From contig JADJEF010000002.1 in the NCBI GenBank assembly GCA_016702335.1, forward strand, positions 1-64,000: 64,000 nucleotides of DNA, in the 5' to 3' direction. Position numbers and translations under genes: made by a program. Below the pieces are notes generated by a model. The model ran no database searches. It had not been told where the DNA came from and saw nothing but the letters and a program-made list of their open reading frames with translations. This document shows, one piece after another, positions 25,013-31,347 of this stretch. The first letter of the stretch is position 1. Every line of letters begins with the position of its first letter. This DNA is from Rhodocyclaceae bacterium. GTDB taxonomy: Bacteria > Pseudomonadota > Gammaproteobacteria > Burkholderiales > Rhodocyclaceae.

Positions 25013-25730
25013 GCGCCCACATCACCAGCGGATAGCGCAGGTCCTTTATGCACTCGATGCGCCCCTGCTCGGTGACGCCGGGTGCTTGTTCGGTGGCGGT
25101 ACAGCAATTGCCCTGCGCTATGGTGAATACCGAGAGTCGGTAGATGTCGATTTCCTGGTATCGGATAGAAAGGCCTATCGTGATCTTCGGCAAAGGCTGA
25201 CCGGCCCTGCGGGTATTGCCGCCCTACAGCGCGAAGCGGCCGCACCTTTGACCCAGGCGCGGGAAATTCGGGCAGACCAATACGGCATCCGAACCACGCT
25301 ACTCGTCGCGCAGCAGCCGATCAAGTTCGAAATTATTCTTGAAGGTCGATTTGAGCTTGAGAGGCCGGGCGCGGGCGATGAGGTTTGTCGAGTGAAGACG
25401 CTCACGCCGCTTGATATGTTGACGAGCAAGTTGCTCGCCAATTCAGACCGATGGAACGACGATGGCGTTTTTAATCGCGATGTTATCGATCTGGCGATGA
25501 TGCGACCGAGTCTTGCCTTGTTGCGTAAAGCCGTCGCAAAGGCCGAGCAGGCTTATGGCGAAAGCATTACGCAAGATCTGGAAAAAGCGATAGCGCGACT
25601 GCAAACCCGAAAACACTGGCTGGATCGTTGCATGCAGACCATGGCGATGACAATTCCCAAAGCGGTTTGTTGGCAGCAGGTTCGGGCGCTGCGCCGAATT
25701 TTGCCGGCGCGAGCAACGAATACGCAGTGA
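25002..25730 (+). CDS. AbiEii/AbiGii-type nucleotidyltransferase toxin-like protein
   Basis: 242 residues from GTG 25002, overlapping the XRE gene by 11 bases; GTG 24981 is an alternative. GDAGCLFGGGTAIALRYGEY then RESVDVDFLVSDRKAYRDL shows the GG...ALR and DVDF (DxD) motifs of the nucleotidyltransferase fold, and KTLTPLDMLTSKLLANSDRW with RDVIDLAMM is typical of the AbiEii/AbiGii family. In characterised relatives (AbiEii, MenT) such enzymes add nucleotides and act as toxins. All visible motifs are intact. Confidence 0.82.
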   Translation: MPFERPHHQRIAQVLYALDAPLLGDAGCLFGGGTAIALRYGEYRESVDVDFLVSDRKAYRDLRQRLTGPAGIAALQREAAAPLTQAREIRADQYGIRTTLLVAQQPIKFEIILEGRFELERPGAGDEVCRVKTLTPLDMLTSKLLANSDRWNDDGVFNRDVIDLAMMRPSLALLRKAVAKAEQAYGESITQDLEKAIARLQTRKHWLDRCMQTMAMTIPKAVCWQQVRALRRILPARATNTQ

Positions 25731-26014
25731 GTCAGGCGCTTGAGTCATCGCGGTCGGGTGTGGCGGACGCTTGGCTTTTGTCCATACGGAGGCAAGTTGA
25801 TTGGGGTGCCGTCCTGAGTTCGTTCGGATTTTGTGCCCCACGCATGGTCAAGTGTCGCAAAAATGTCACATAACGGGCGCGAAAGTTACGGAACCGGTTT
25901 GATTAGGCTATGTTCACTAGGCGGGGTTTGCCACAATGCTCCCATGCTTCAACGAAACGAGTCATAACGACCAGTCAGCGAAGCGCAGATTTATCAACCA
26001 AAGGAGTATCAACC
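25731..26014. other. Intergenic region upstream of the porin gene
   Basis: 284 bases without a convincing gene. TATGTT at about 25911 could be a -10 box for the porin, but the matching -35 is weak. AAAGGAGT precedes ATG 26015. I see nothing else. Confidence 0.5.
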
Positions 26015-27160
26015 ATGCAAAAGAAAGTTATCGCACTTGCCGTTGCTGGCCTGATGTCGGGCGCAGCGTTTGCTCAGTCGAACGTGACTATTTCGGGTCG
26101 TGTGGATATGAGCTATATCCACACCTCGGCTAACGGAAACGGCACTGCCGCCGACACGACCAGCGGCATCGATTCCGGCCACTACACCGGCAGCCGCATT
26201 GCCTTTGATGGCGAAGAAGCGCTGGGCAATGGCCTCAAGGCGATATTTCATCTGGAGTACGGTATTGGCGCTGACACCGCCGCCGGTCCCGCGGGTGCCC
26301 GTCAGCAGTACATCGGGTTGTCCGGCAACATGGGCACCGTCATGGCGGGTCGCCAGAACACGGCCTCGGACGACATGGATGATGCACTGGGTGCCACCGA
26401 CCTCTCACCCCGTTTTCTGCTGACGAACAACTCATTAGCCTTGAACACCAGCACCAAGTGGAACAACTCGGTGCGTTACGTTTCGCCTGAACTACTGGGA
26501 GGACTGACCGCGTCGGCGATGTATTCCTTTGCGCCGAAGGCCACCGACAGTACAGCCTATAACGCGACCAGCGCGTGCGTCGTAACACCGACGAATACCT
26601 GCCAAAATGATCAGGAGCGTGGTTACGGGATTGGTCTGGCCTACGCCGCGGGCCCTCTCTCTGCGGCCCTCTACTACGATCGCGTTAGTGAGGTGGCTAA
26701 TACCTTCGCGAACGCTAACGGGATTGATGCCAAGACCCTGAGCATGATGGGTCGCTATGACTTTGGCATGGTCGCCCTGATGGGTACGTATGAGCGGGCC
26801 GCGCAAGATAGCAACATCGCCGGGGTTTCGCCGAAGCACAAGCTTTGGACGGTGGGTGCCACCATGCCGGTGGGTGCGAATGGACTGGCTCGCGCGATCT
26901 ACGGCAAGATCAAGGCCAACGACTATAACGCGACTGATGTGGGTTCTGACAAGGGCACGGGTTGGGGTCTGGGCTACGAGTACAACCTGAGCAAGCGCAC
27001 CATGGCCTACGCGCAGTACGGTCGTGCCACGGGTGACGACAACCTGGCTGTTGGTACGGGTACCACTGCTGGCACTCTTATCAACAATACGACCGCCACC
27101 GGCACGTCCGGCCGCGACAGTTTCAGCGGTTACATGGTTGGTATGATCCACCGCTTCTAA
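26015..27160 (+). CDS. General porin (Gram-negative porin, betaproteobacterial type)
   Basis: 381 residues from ATG 26015 with AAAGGAGT eight bases upstream. MQKKVIALAVAGLMSGAAFA is a clear signal peptide. The mature start QSNVTISGRVDMSYIHTS, the segments SRIAFDGEEALGNGLKAIFH and GTVMAGRQNTASDDMDD, alternate beta-strand residues throughout, and the end YMVGMIHRF with terminal Phe identify a 16-stranded trimeric porin of the OmpC/BP26-like family common in Betaproteobacteria. It allows diffusion of small solutes across the outer membrane. A 27-base palindrome directly after the stop could act as terminator. Confidence 0.95.
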   Translation: MQKKVIALAVAGLMSGAAFAQSNVTISGRVDMSYIHTSANGNGTAADTTSGIDSGHYTGSRIAFDGEEALGNGLKAIFHLEYGIGADTAAGPAGARQQYIGLSGNMGTVMAGRQNTASDDMDDALGATDLSPRFLLTNNSLALNTSTKWNNSVRYVSPELLGGLTASAMYSFAPKATDSTAYNATSACVVTPTNTCQNDQERGYGIGLAYAAGPLSAALYYDRVSEVANTFANANGIDAKTLSMMGRYDFGMVALMGTYERAAQDSNIAGVSPKHKLWTVGATMPVGANGLARAIYGKIKANDYNATDVGSDKGTGWGLGYEYNLSKRTMAYAQYGRATGDDNLAVGTGTTAGTLINNTTATGTSGRDSFSGYMVGMIHRF

Positions 27161-27222
27161 ATAAAAATAATAGAAACAATAGGGGTCAGACCCCTATTGT
27201 TCGAGTGCTGAAGTTGTAAAAG

Positions 27223-27261
27223 CAACGGCCACCTGGGCAACCCGGTGGCCGTTGTGTTTTT
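27223..27261 (+). terminator. Hairpin terminator of cassette module 1
   Basis: CAACGGCCACC pairs with GGTGGCCGTTG around TGGGCAACCC, followed by TGTTTTT. A good intrinsic terminator, probably for the porin transcript. Confidence 0.85.
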
Positions 27262-27268
27262 ACTCGCG

Positions 27269-27300
27269 AAATCGCCGTCTCACCAGCGCCGACTTGCGGA
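27269..27300 (+). repeat. Bipartite repeat, copy 9 (in module 1)
   Basis: CGCCGT, CTCA, CCAGCGCCGACTT, GCGGA; directly after the terminator and before the DUF1640 leader. Confidence 0.92.
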
Positions 27301-27404
27301 CCCAATTTGACACCCGCATCGCTTGATGCTCTGAACGTCCGGCTCCGGCTGGAACAGCGGCCATTCGGGAAGTCGGCTGGCCATTTTTGGTTTACACTTA
27401 ACTC

Positions 27405-27680
27405 ATGAGCACGATTACTTTCGATACCCATAAATTTGTCAAGCGCTTGGAGTCTGCAGGTGTGCCGCAAGCACAAGCTGAGGCGATGGCGGATGTGCAG
27501 CGCGAGGCGCTAGCCGAGGCTTTGGATGTTGCGCTCGCGACAAAAGCCGACGTACAGGCCGTGCGTAGCGATATGCGCGAGCTGCGCGTTGAGATGATGG
27601 GCGAAATGAAGCTGAGCCGGTGGATGATTGCGGCGCTGATCGGTTTGGCGATTGCCAACTTCGCCAAGCAGTATTTCTGA
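27405..27680 (+). CDS. DUF1640-like coiled-coil membrane protein, paralogue A
   Basis: 91 residues. MSTITFDTHKFVKRLESAGV with PQAQAEAMADVQREALAEAL, ATKADVQAVRSDMRELRVEM, then a C-terminal membrane helix WMIAALIGLAIANFAKQYF. This arrangement (TFDT.K....L..AG....QAEA.........ATK.D.....) matches DUF1640, the bacterial relatives of mitochondrial CCDC90/MCUR1 coiled-coil proteins. Probably anchored in the inner membrane by its tail. A paralogue follows in the next module (27933-28175). The function in bacteria is unknown. Confidence 0.8.
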   Translation: MSTITFDTHKFVKRLESAGVPQAQAEAMADVQREALAEALDVALATKADVQAVRSDMRELRVEMMGEMKLSRWMIAALIGLAIANFAKQYF

Positions 27681-27749
27681 GCTTACTTTAGAAATGATTG
27701 GGGTCAGACCCCTATTGTTACTATTGTTCGAGTGCTGAAGTTGTAGAAG

Positions 27750-27786
27750 CAACGGCCACTTGGGCAACCCGGTGGCCGTCGTGTTT
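27750..27786 (+). terminator. Hairpin terminator of cassette module 2
   Basis: CAACGGCCACT and GGTGGCCGTCG around TGGGCAACCC, then TGTTTTC. The stem is slightly weaker than in modules 1 and 3. It follows DUF1640 paralogue A. Confidence 0.75.
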
Positions 27787-27797
27787 TCGACTCGCTA

Positions 27798-27828
27798 AAT
27801 CGCCGTCTCACCAGCGCCGACTTGCGGA
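27798..27828 (+). repeat. Bipartite repeat, copy 10 (in module 2)
   Basis: CGCCGT, CTCA, CCAGCGCCGACTT, GCGGA, identical to copy 9 in the core. Confidence 0.92.
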
Positions 27829-27932
27829 CCCAATTTGACACCAGCTCGCTTGATGCTCTGAACGCCCGGCTCCGGCTGGAACAGCGGCCATTCGGGAAAC
27901 CGGCTGGCCGTTTTTGGTTTTACACTCACTTC

Positions 27933-28175
27933 ATGAGCACAGTTACTTTCGATACCCTGAAGTTTGCCGACCGCCTTGAAAAGGCCGGATTGACGCGTGA
28001 GCAGGCGGCAGCCTTTGCTGAGGAGCAGAAGGATGTATTCTCAGAGGCACTGGATACTACGCTGGCAACGAAATCAGACGTGGCGGATCTCAAAACCGAG
28101 TTGGCCGTGATCCGATGGATGTTGGGCGTTGTTCTCGCTGTGGCACTCGCCAATTTCGCCAAGCAGTTTTTCTGA
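27933..28175 (+). CDS. DUF1640-like coiled-coil membrane protein, paralogue B
   Basis: 80 residues from ATG 27933. MSTVTFDTLKFADRLEKAGL, TREQAAAFAEEQKDVFSEAL, ATKSDVADLKTELAVIRWML and a C-terminal hydrophobic helix ending ALANFAKQFF. It is clearly related to paralogue A over its whole length, including the leader DNA, so it arose by duplication of the whole module. The coiled coil is about eleven residues shorter. Expected inner-membrane anchored; role unknown. Confidence 0.8.
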   Translation: MSTVTFDTLKFADRLEKAGLTREQAAAFAEEQKDVFSEALDTTLATKSDVADLKTELAVIRWMLGVVLAVALANFAKQFF

Positions 28176-28259
28176 TCTGCACAGCCTGATCAGCAGGTCA
28201 AGCGCTCACCAGATAATAGGGGTCAGACCCCTATTGTTCGAGTGCTGAAGTTGTAGAAG

Positions 28260-28298
28260 CAACGGCCACCTGGGCAACCCGGTGGCCGTTGTGTTTTT
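28260..28298 (+). terminator. Hairpin terminator of cassette module 3
   Basis: CAACGGCCACC and GGTGGCCGTTG around TGGGCAACCC, followed by TGTTTTTT. It follows DUF1640 paralogue B. Confidence 0.85.
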
Positions 28299-28307
28299 TA
28301 CTCGCTA

Positions 28308-28338
28308 AATCGCCGTCTCACCAGCGCCGACTTGCGGA
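28308..28338 (+). repeat. Bipartite repeat, copy 11 (in module 3)
   Basis: CGCCGT, CTCA, CCAGCGCCGACTT, GCGGA, identical to copies 9 and 10 in the core. Confidence 0.92.
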
Positions 28339-28407
28339 CCCAATTTGACACCCGCATCGCTTGATGCTCTGAACGTCCAGCTCTGGCTGGATGAACGGCC
28401 ACTTGGC

Positions 28408-28460
28408 TGGTGTCAAGTTTGAAGCGCAACAGCAAAAGCGTCATCAGCGAAGTGGGTTGT
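28408..28460 (+). repeat. Second repeat family (GGTGTCAAGTTTGAAGCGCA), copy 1
   Basis: Closely matches 31229-31281, about 48 of 53 bases, including GCAAAAGCGTCA and GGGTTGTT. A partial relative (GGTGTCAAGTTGTAAGCACA) begins module 4 at 29247. From 28461 to 28617 I recognise nothing. Confidence 0.75.
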
Positions 28461-28617
28461 TGATCCAAGGTTGCTCTGCGAGCAACATCGCTGTTCGGCT
28501 TGATCGCCAAATCAAACGCGCCAAGCAATCCTCAATTGCATTCTGCGCCAAGGAGAGCTCCAGCTCGCTGCGCTCGATGTGGCGGCACAGTGAGCACCTT
28601 GTGAGCGCACGCTTGCC

Positions 28618-28631
28618 TAGTGGTGCCACTA
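28618..28631 (+). promoter_or_regulatory. Perfect palindrome upstream of hicA, candidate operator
   Basis: TAGTGG, TG, CCACTA, ending 16 bases before the hicA ATG. HicB antitoxins usually autoregulate through such palindromes. Binding is inferred. Confidence 0.45.
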
Positions 28632-28647
28632 TTGATACCATTCGTAA

Positions 28648-28902
28648 ATGGCTGATACCTCCAAAATCTTGGCACAGATGCAGCGCGAGCCGCCGTCTAA
28701 TGTCCGGTTCAGCGATGTCAAGCGGGTCTGCGAAGCGTTGTTCGGGAAGCCTCGCCAGTCTGGCACCAGTCACGCGGTCTACAAGACGCCGTGGGCCGGG
28801 GACCCTCGGATTAATATTCAGTCCGACAAAGGCAAGGCCAAAGCGTACCAAGTGAAACAGGTATTGTTGGCCATCGAGAAAATGAAAGGAATGAAACCAT
28901 GA
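28648..28902 (+). CDS. hicA: HicA-like toxin
   Basis: 84 residues from ATG 28648. RFSDVKRVCEALFGKPRQSG, then TSHAVYKTPWAGDPRINIQ and AKAYQVKQVLLAIEKM, has the GTSH-x-VY/F core with the catalytic His of HicA-type dsRBD-fold mRNA interferases. It overlaps the downstream HicB-type antitoxin by four bases, the standard hicAB order. The toxin would cleave mRNA unless held by HicB. The gene looks intact. Confidence 0.85.
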   Translation: MADTSKILAQMQREPPSNVRFSDVKRVCEALFGKPRQSGTSHAVYKTPWAGDPRINIQSDKGKAKAYQVKQVLLAIEKMKGMKP

Positions 28903-29222
28903 GCGTTGATCACTACACCTATCGTGTCACCTGGGCACCCGAGGATGGTGAGCACGTTGGTCTGTGCGCGGAGTTCCCTGCGTTGTCCTGGCTGGCCAAG
29001 ACGCCGGAAGCCGCTCTAAAGGGTATTCGTCAGGTGGTGGCGGACGCTGTCGACGATATGCGCACCAACGGCGAAGACGTGCCGACACCGCTCGCGGAAA
29101 AGCACTACAGCGGCGAGTTTCGTGTCCGTATCCCGCCCGAGGTACATCGGATGCTGGCCACCCAGGCGGCTGAGCAGGGTATTAGCCTGAATCGCCTGGC
29201 CAGCGCCAAGCTTACGGCCTAG
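28899..29222 (+). CDS. hicB: HicB-type antitoxin
   Basis: 107 residues. The N-terminal partially degraded RNase H-like domain reads YTYRVTWAPEDGEHVGLCAE, FPALSWLAKTPEAALKGIRQ, and VVADAVDDMRTNGEDVPTPL. The C-terminal part GEFRVRIPPEVHRMLATQAA with QGISLNRLASAKL is a ribbon-helix-helix/HicB C-domain that binds DNA. It neutralises HicA and probably represses at the palindrome 28618-28631. Its stop is followed by the fourth, partial cassette module. Confidence 0.88.
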   Translation: MSVDHYTYRVTWAPEDGEHVGLCAEFPALSWLAKTPEAALKGIRQVVADAVDDMRTNGEDVPTPLAEKHYSGEFRVRIPPEVHRMLATQAAEQGISLNRLASAKLTA

Positions 29223-29264
29223 TCTAAGCCGGCTGATTTACACGCTGGTGTCAAGTTGTAAGCA

Positions 29265-29301
29265 CAACAGCCACCTGGGCAACCCGGTGGCCGTTGTGTT
29301 T
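29265..29301 (+). terminator. Hairpin terminator of cassette module 4
   Basis: CAACAGCCACC and GGTGGCCGTTG around TGGGCAACCC, then TGTTTTC; follows hicB. Confidence 0.75.
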
Positions 29302-29312
29302 TCGACTCGCTA

Positions 29313-29343
29313 AATCGCCGCCTCACCAGCGCCGACTTGCGGA
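29313..29343 (+). repeat. Bipartite repeat, copy 12 (in module 4)
   Basis: CGCCGC, CTCA, CCAGCGCCGACTT, GCGGA; the only copy where the first block departs from CGCCGT. Confidence 0.9.
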
Positions 29344-29554
29344 CCCAGGGCAATTGCAGCAAAACTCGTTCACAGTCAGTGAGTTACACAGGGGGCTGTT
29401 CACATGTCCCTGATTTGTGTAGTTTCCTCTCTTTTTGGGGTGACTCATGGAGACGGAAAAGCGGGGAGTTGCGGGCAATCGGTTGTCACTATTCGAGGTA
29501 TTTTCAGACGTACCAGCATCGCTTGATGCGCTGAACGTCCCAGAGAATCGCAGA

Positions 29555-29607
29555 GTATGTTTGTACATACAATAAACCTTGACGCACCACTTATTTGTGC
29601 ATACACT
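29555..29607 (+). promoter_or_regulatory. brnT promoter with repeated operator-like boxes
   Basis: TTGACG (29579-29584), 17 bases, TACACT (29602-29607): a good sigma-70 promoter whose start point would fall at about the brnT ATG (29615). GTATGT-TTGT-ACATAC (29555-29570) is an inverted repeat, and TTTGT-A/G-CATACA occurs twice (about 29560 and 29595), the second overlapping the -10. These may be BrnA operator sites. Confidence 0.5.
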
Positions 29608-29614
29608 CTAGCGC

Positions 29615-29891
29615 ATGAATGTTGACTTCGACGTGATCAAGAACGAGAGAAACATCAAAGATCGTCAACTTTCGTTCGAACGAGCAGCAGAAGTCAACTT
29701 CAATACTGCTGGGGTTTCCTGACACCCGAAAGGCATATGGCGAAACTCGGTACATCGCGCTGTGCTATCTGGATCGCCGGTTGCATGTGCTGTGCTTTAC
29801 TGAGACCGAGACGGGCATTCGGGTAATCAGTTTCCGTAAGGCAAATACGAGAGAGGCGAATAGATATGGCAAACCGCAAACCCTTGATTGA
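29615..29891 (+). pseudogene. brnT: BrnT-type toxin gene with a one-base frameshift
   Basis: Frame one from ATG 29615 reads MNVDFDVIKNERNIKDRQLS, FERAAEVNFNTAGVS, then stops at 29722. Shifting by one base at the GGGG run (29711-29714) continues with FPDTRKAYGETRYIALCYLD, RRLHVLCFTETETGIRVISF and RKANTREANRYG, the classic BrnT C-terminus, to a stop at 29891 inside brnA. So one base appears to be inserted. It is either a true loss of toxin or a sequence error; the intact antitoxin and normal spacing cannot decide. BrnT is a RelE-fold ribonuclease. Confidence 0.75.
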
Positions 29892-30141
29892 TACTGACGG
29901 CGAGGTTCGCGAACTGACGGCCGAGGATATTGCGAAGTTCAAGCCGGCCGCTGAGGTATTGCCACTGTCGCTTAGGAAGAAACTGGCTGTTCGTGGCCCT
30001 CAGAAGACACCGACCAAAGAGCGCATCACCATTCGGTTGTCGCGAGAAGTGGTAGAGCAATTCCGCGACAGTGGCGAGGGCTGGCAAGCCCGCGTGGATG
30101 CCGCCTTGCGCGAGTGGCTCAAGAATCATTCTCCGGCGTAG
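29866..30141 (+). CDS. brnA: BrnA-type antitoxin
   Basis: 91 residues from ATG 29866, overlapping the end of the shifted brnT frame by 26 bases. MANRKPLIDTDGEVRELTAE followed by LRGPQK-type VRGPQKTPTKERITIRLSRE and VVEQFRDSGEGWQARVDAAL is the BrnA pattern: a toxin-binding N-terminus and a C-terminal ribbon-helix-helix (ITIRLSREVVEQFR) that binds the promoter. It should neutralise BrnT and repress its own operon. The gene is intact. Confidence 0.85.
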   Translation: MANRKPLIDTDGEVRELTAEDIAKFKPAAEVLPLSLRKKLAVRGPQKTPTKERITIRLSREVVEQFRDSGEGWQARVDAALREWLKNHSPA

Positions 30142-30415
30142 GCCATTGCTCAATTCACAGGTGTGGCCGAACCCATCATTCCACCGGACGCTACTCGATG
30201 AAGCCGCGCACCGCCGGCAAGGAATCTTCGCGAAGAATTTCGCCGGGGTGCGTCGGGCAGCGAGTTTGCTTCATACCAGGCTCCTTAGTGATAGTTCTCA
30301 AGATCAACATCAACGGCATGTTCACCTTCCCAGCCAAACGTAATGCACCACGGACCATTGACATGTCAGGCGTTGCTCGGTGCGGAATATAGGGGACACC
30401 ACGGAACAGACCCCT
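30142..30415. other. Intergenic region after brnA
   Basis: 274 bases with no gene I can support and no member of the repeat families described here. Confidence 0.4.
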
Positions 30416-30598
30416 TCACTCGCCCTCAAGTGCCTTGGGCCACAGCCAGGCAATGATTCCAGGGCCAGCCTGACGCGCCAGGTGCGGGTTTTCAAGCCAC
30501 ACCCTGACGGTGAAGTCACGCAACTGCTCGCCTTGAGCCAGCCGCTGGCGCACCAAGTCTTCGGGAATCTCGGCCGGGGTCTCAGATGGAACGGTCAT
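30416..30598 (-). CDS. Small partner of a nucleotidyltransferase-fold protein
   Basis: 60 residues from minus-strand ATG 30598, overlapping the end of the upstream nucleotidyltransferase gene by 17 bases. MTVPSETPAEIPEDLVRQRL then RDFTVRVWLENPHLARQAGP is a short, acidic then mixed protein. I do not recognise a family. Its overlap with the nucleotidyltransferase gene suggests a two-gene module in which this is the second member. Confidence 0.45.
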   Translation of the reverse strand: MTVPSETPAEIPEDLVRQRLAQGEQLRDFTVRVWLENPHLARQAGPGIIAWLWPKALEGE

Positions 30599-31091
30599 CA
30601 GGGGATTCCCCGCGCGCTATTTTCTCAAGCGCCGCAATGTCGAGCAAATCTCGCGGGCGCCCCGCGGCACGCTTCATGGCAATCAGATGCGCGATTGACG
30701 CGATCCGCAACACCTGGCCAGCCAAACGGGCTGGCACAGCATCGCGGATAAGTTCATCAAAGCTGATCTCGGGCCGCACCAGCACGTCAACGACCAAGCC
30801 GGCCGGGCGCGACTCGCGGACGCTGAAGGCCAACATGCCCTTTTCGCGGTGCCACCGCTCGACCAGATCAGCGTCGGCAATGGCTTCAAGCGGCACGGGT
30901 ATCGTTGGCGAGAGCTCTTGGCGCTTGCAGCACTGGACAAACCGCGCCAGGTTTTCCGGATTCATTGCCAGTACAAGATCAACATCAAAGGTAGCGCGAA
31001 CATAGCCGTGCAGTTGCACAGCAAGCCCACCCACCAGCACGAACTCCACGGGCTGGGACTGCAACGATTGCAAAAACTCTGTCAACGTCAT
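30582..31091 (-). CDS. Nucleotidyltransferase-fold protein (MenT/AbiEii-like)
   Basis: 169 residues. FVLVGGLAVQLHGYVRATFD followed by VDLVLAMNPENL shows the GG..A...G...T.DVD motif of the nucleotidyltransferase superfamily with the DxD metal-binding pair; the end AHLIAMKRAAGRPRDLLDIA is the typical C-terminus of stand-alone members. Related proteins act as toxins or in two-component anti-phage modules, but this one is not assigned. The gene is complete, unlike the deleted relative at 15767-15901, whose ends correspond to the same family signatures. Confidence 0.75.
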   Translation of the reverse strand: MTLTEFLQSLQSQPVEFVLVGGLAVQLHGYVRATFDVDLVLAMNPENLARFVQCCKRQELSPTIPVPLEAIADADLVERWHREKGMLAFSVRESRPAGLVVDVLVRPEISFDELIRDAVPARLAGQVLRIASIAHLIAMKRAAGRPRDLLDIAALEKIARGESPDDRSI

Positions 31092-31157
31092 GAGCGCACT
31101 GTACTCCAGTCGAGCTCTCTAAACACCTGCTGCCAGGCCGCTATTGCTGTGGCCCCG

Positions 31158-31180
31158 GTCACCCAAACACATTCTGCCGC
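31158..31180 (-). repeat. Partial duplicate of the nhaR 3' end
   Basis: Matches 32368-32390 at 22 of 23 bases and on the minus strand encodes RQNVFG plus stop, the last residues of NhaR. The GSU2403-like gene lies between the two copies. Confidence 0.7.
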
Positions 31181-31228
31181 ACAGGCCTCCATTGTTGCTG
31201 CTTACGCGAAGCCGCTATTGATCTTGCC

Positions 31229-31281
31229 GGTGTCAAGTTTGAAGCGCAACGGCAAAAGCGTCAGCAGAGAAGCGGGTTGTT
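31229..31281 (+). repeat. Second repeat family, copy 2
   Basis: Matches 28408-28460. No open frame or hairpin explains it. The rest of 31092-31347 holds only this and the nhaR fragment. Confidence 0.75.
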
Positions 31282-31347
31282 CAGCCGACTCGGCGCCTGA
31301 GTGCGGCGGCGGGAGCAATGAATAGCCAGAGGCATGAGTTTTAGCGA

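Larger units (their letters stand above)
27175..27404 (+). repeat. Composite cassette module, copy 1
   Basis: In order: a palindrome (arms AACAATAGGGGTC and GACCCCTATTGTT, one base between, 27175-27201), GTTCGAGTGCTGAAGTTGTA, a hairpin terminator (27223-27261), the bipartite repeat copy 9 (27269-27300), then a shared leader (CCCAATTTGACACC, later GCATCGCTTGATGCTCTGAA at 27316) leading to the ATG at 27405. Near-identical modules recur at 27700, 28215 and in part at 29248. Confidence 0.9.
27700..27932 (+). repeat. Composite cassette module, copy 2
   Basis: GGGGTCAGACCCC with CTATTGTT, the same GTTCGAGTGCTGAAG stretch, a hairpin (27750-27786), bipartite repeat copy 10 and the same leader, ending at ATG 27933. 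The leader differs from copy 1 by a few bases (CTCGCTTGATGCTCTGAACG). Confidence 0.9.
28215..28400 (+). repeat. Composite cassette module, copy 3
   Basis: Palindrome AATAGGGGTC, A, GACCCCTATT (28215-28235), hairpin terminator (28260-28298), bipartite repeat copy 11 (28308-28338), then the leader (GCATCGCTTGATGCTCTGAA at 28354). The leader similarity fades after about 28395; no DUF1640 gene follows. Instead HicAB lies about 250 bases on. Confidence 0.9.
29247..29343 (+). repeat. Composite cassette module, copy 4 (partial)
   Basis: Begins with GGTGTCAAGTTGTAAGCACA, joins the hairpin terminator (29265-29301), and ends with bipartite repeat copy 12 (29313-29343). The palindrome part is absent. 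After 29345 similarity stops, but the leader piece GCATCGCTTGATGCGCTGAA recurs at 29516-29540, upstream of brnT. Confidence 0.85.

Noticed and set aside
24355..25730. tRNA-associated prophage or integrative element
   Set aside because: No integrase, phage structural gene or second attachment site beyond the duplicated tRNA could be seen.
27175..29343. Regularly spaced repeats as a possible CRISPR array
   Set aside because: The units are 500-1000 bases apart, contain genes and terminators, and have no spacer-like segments.
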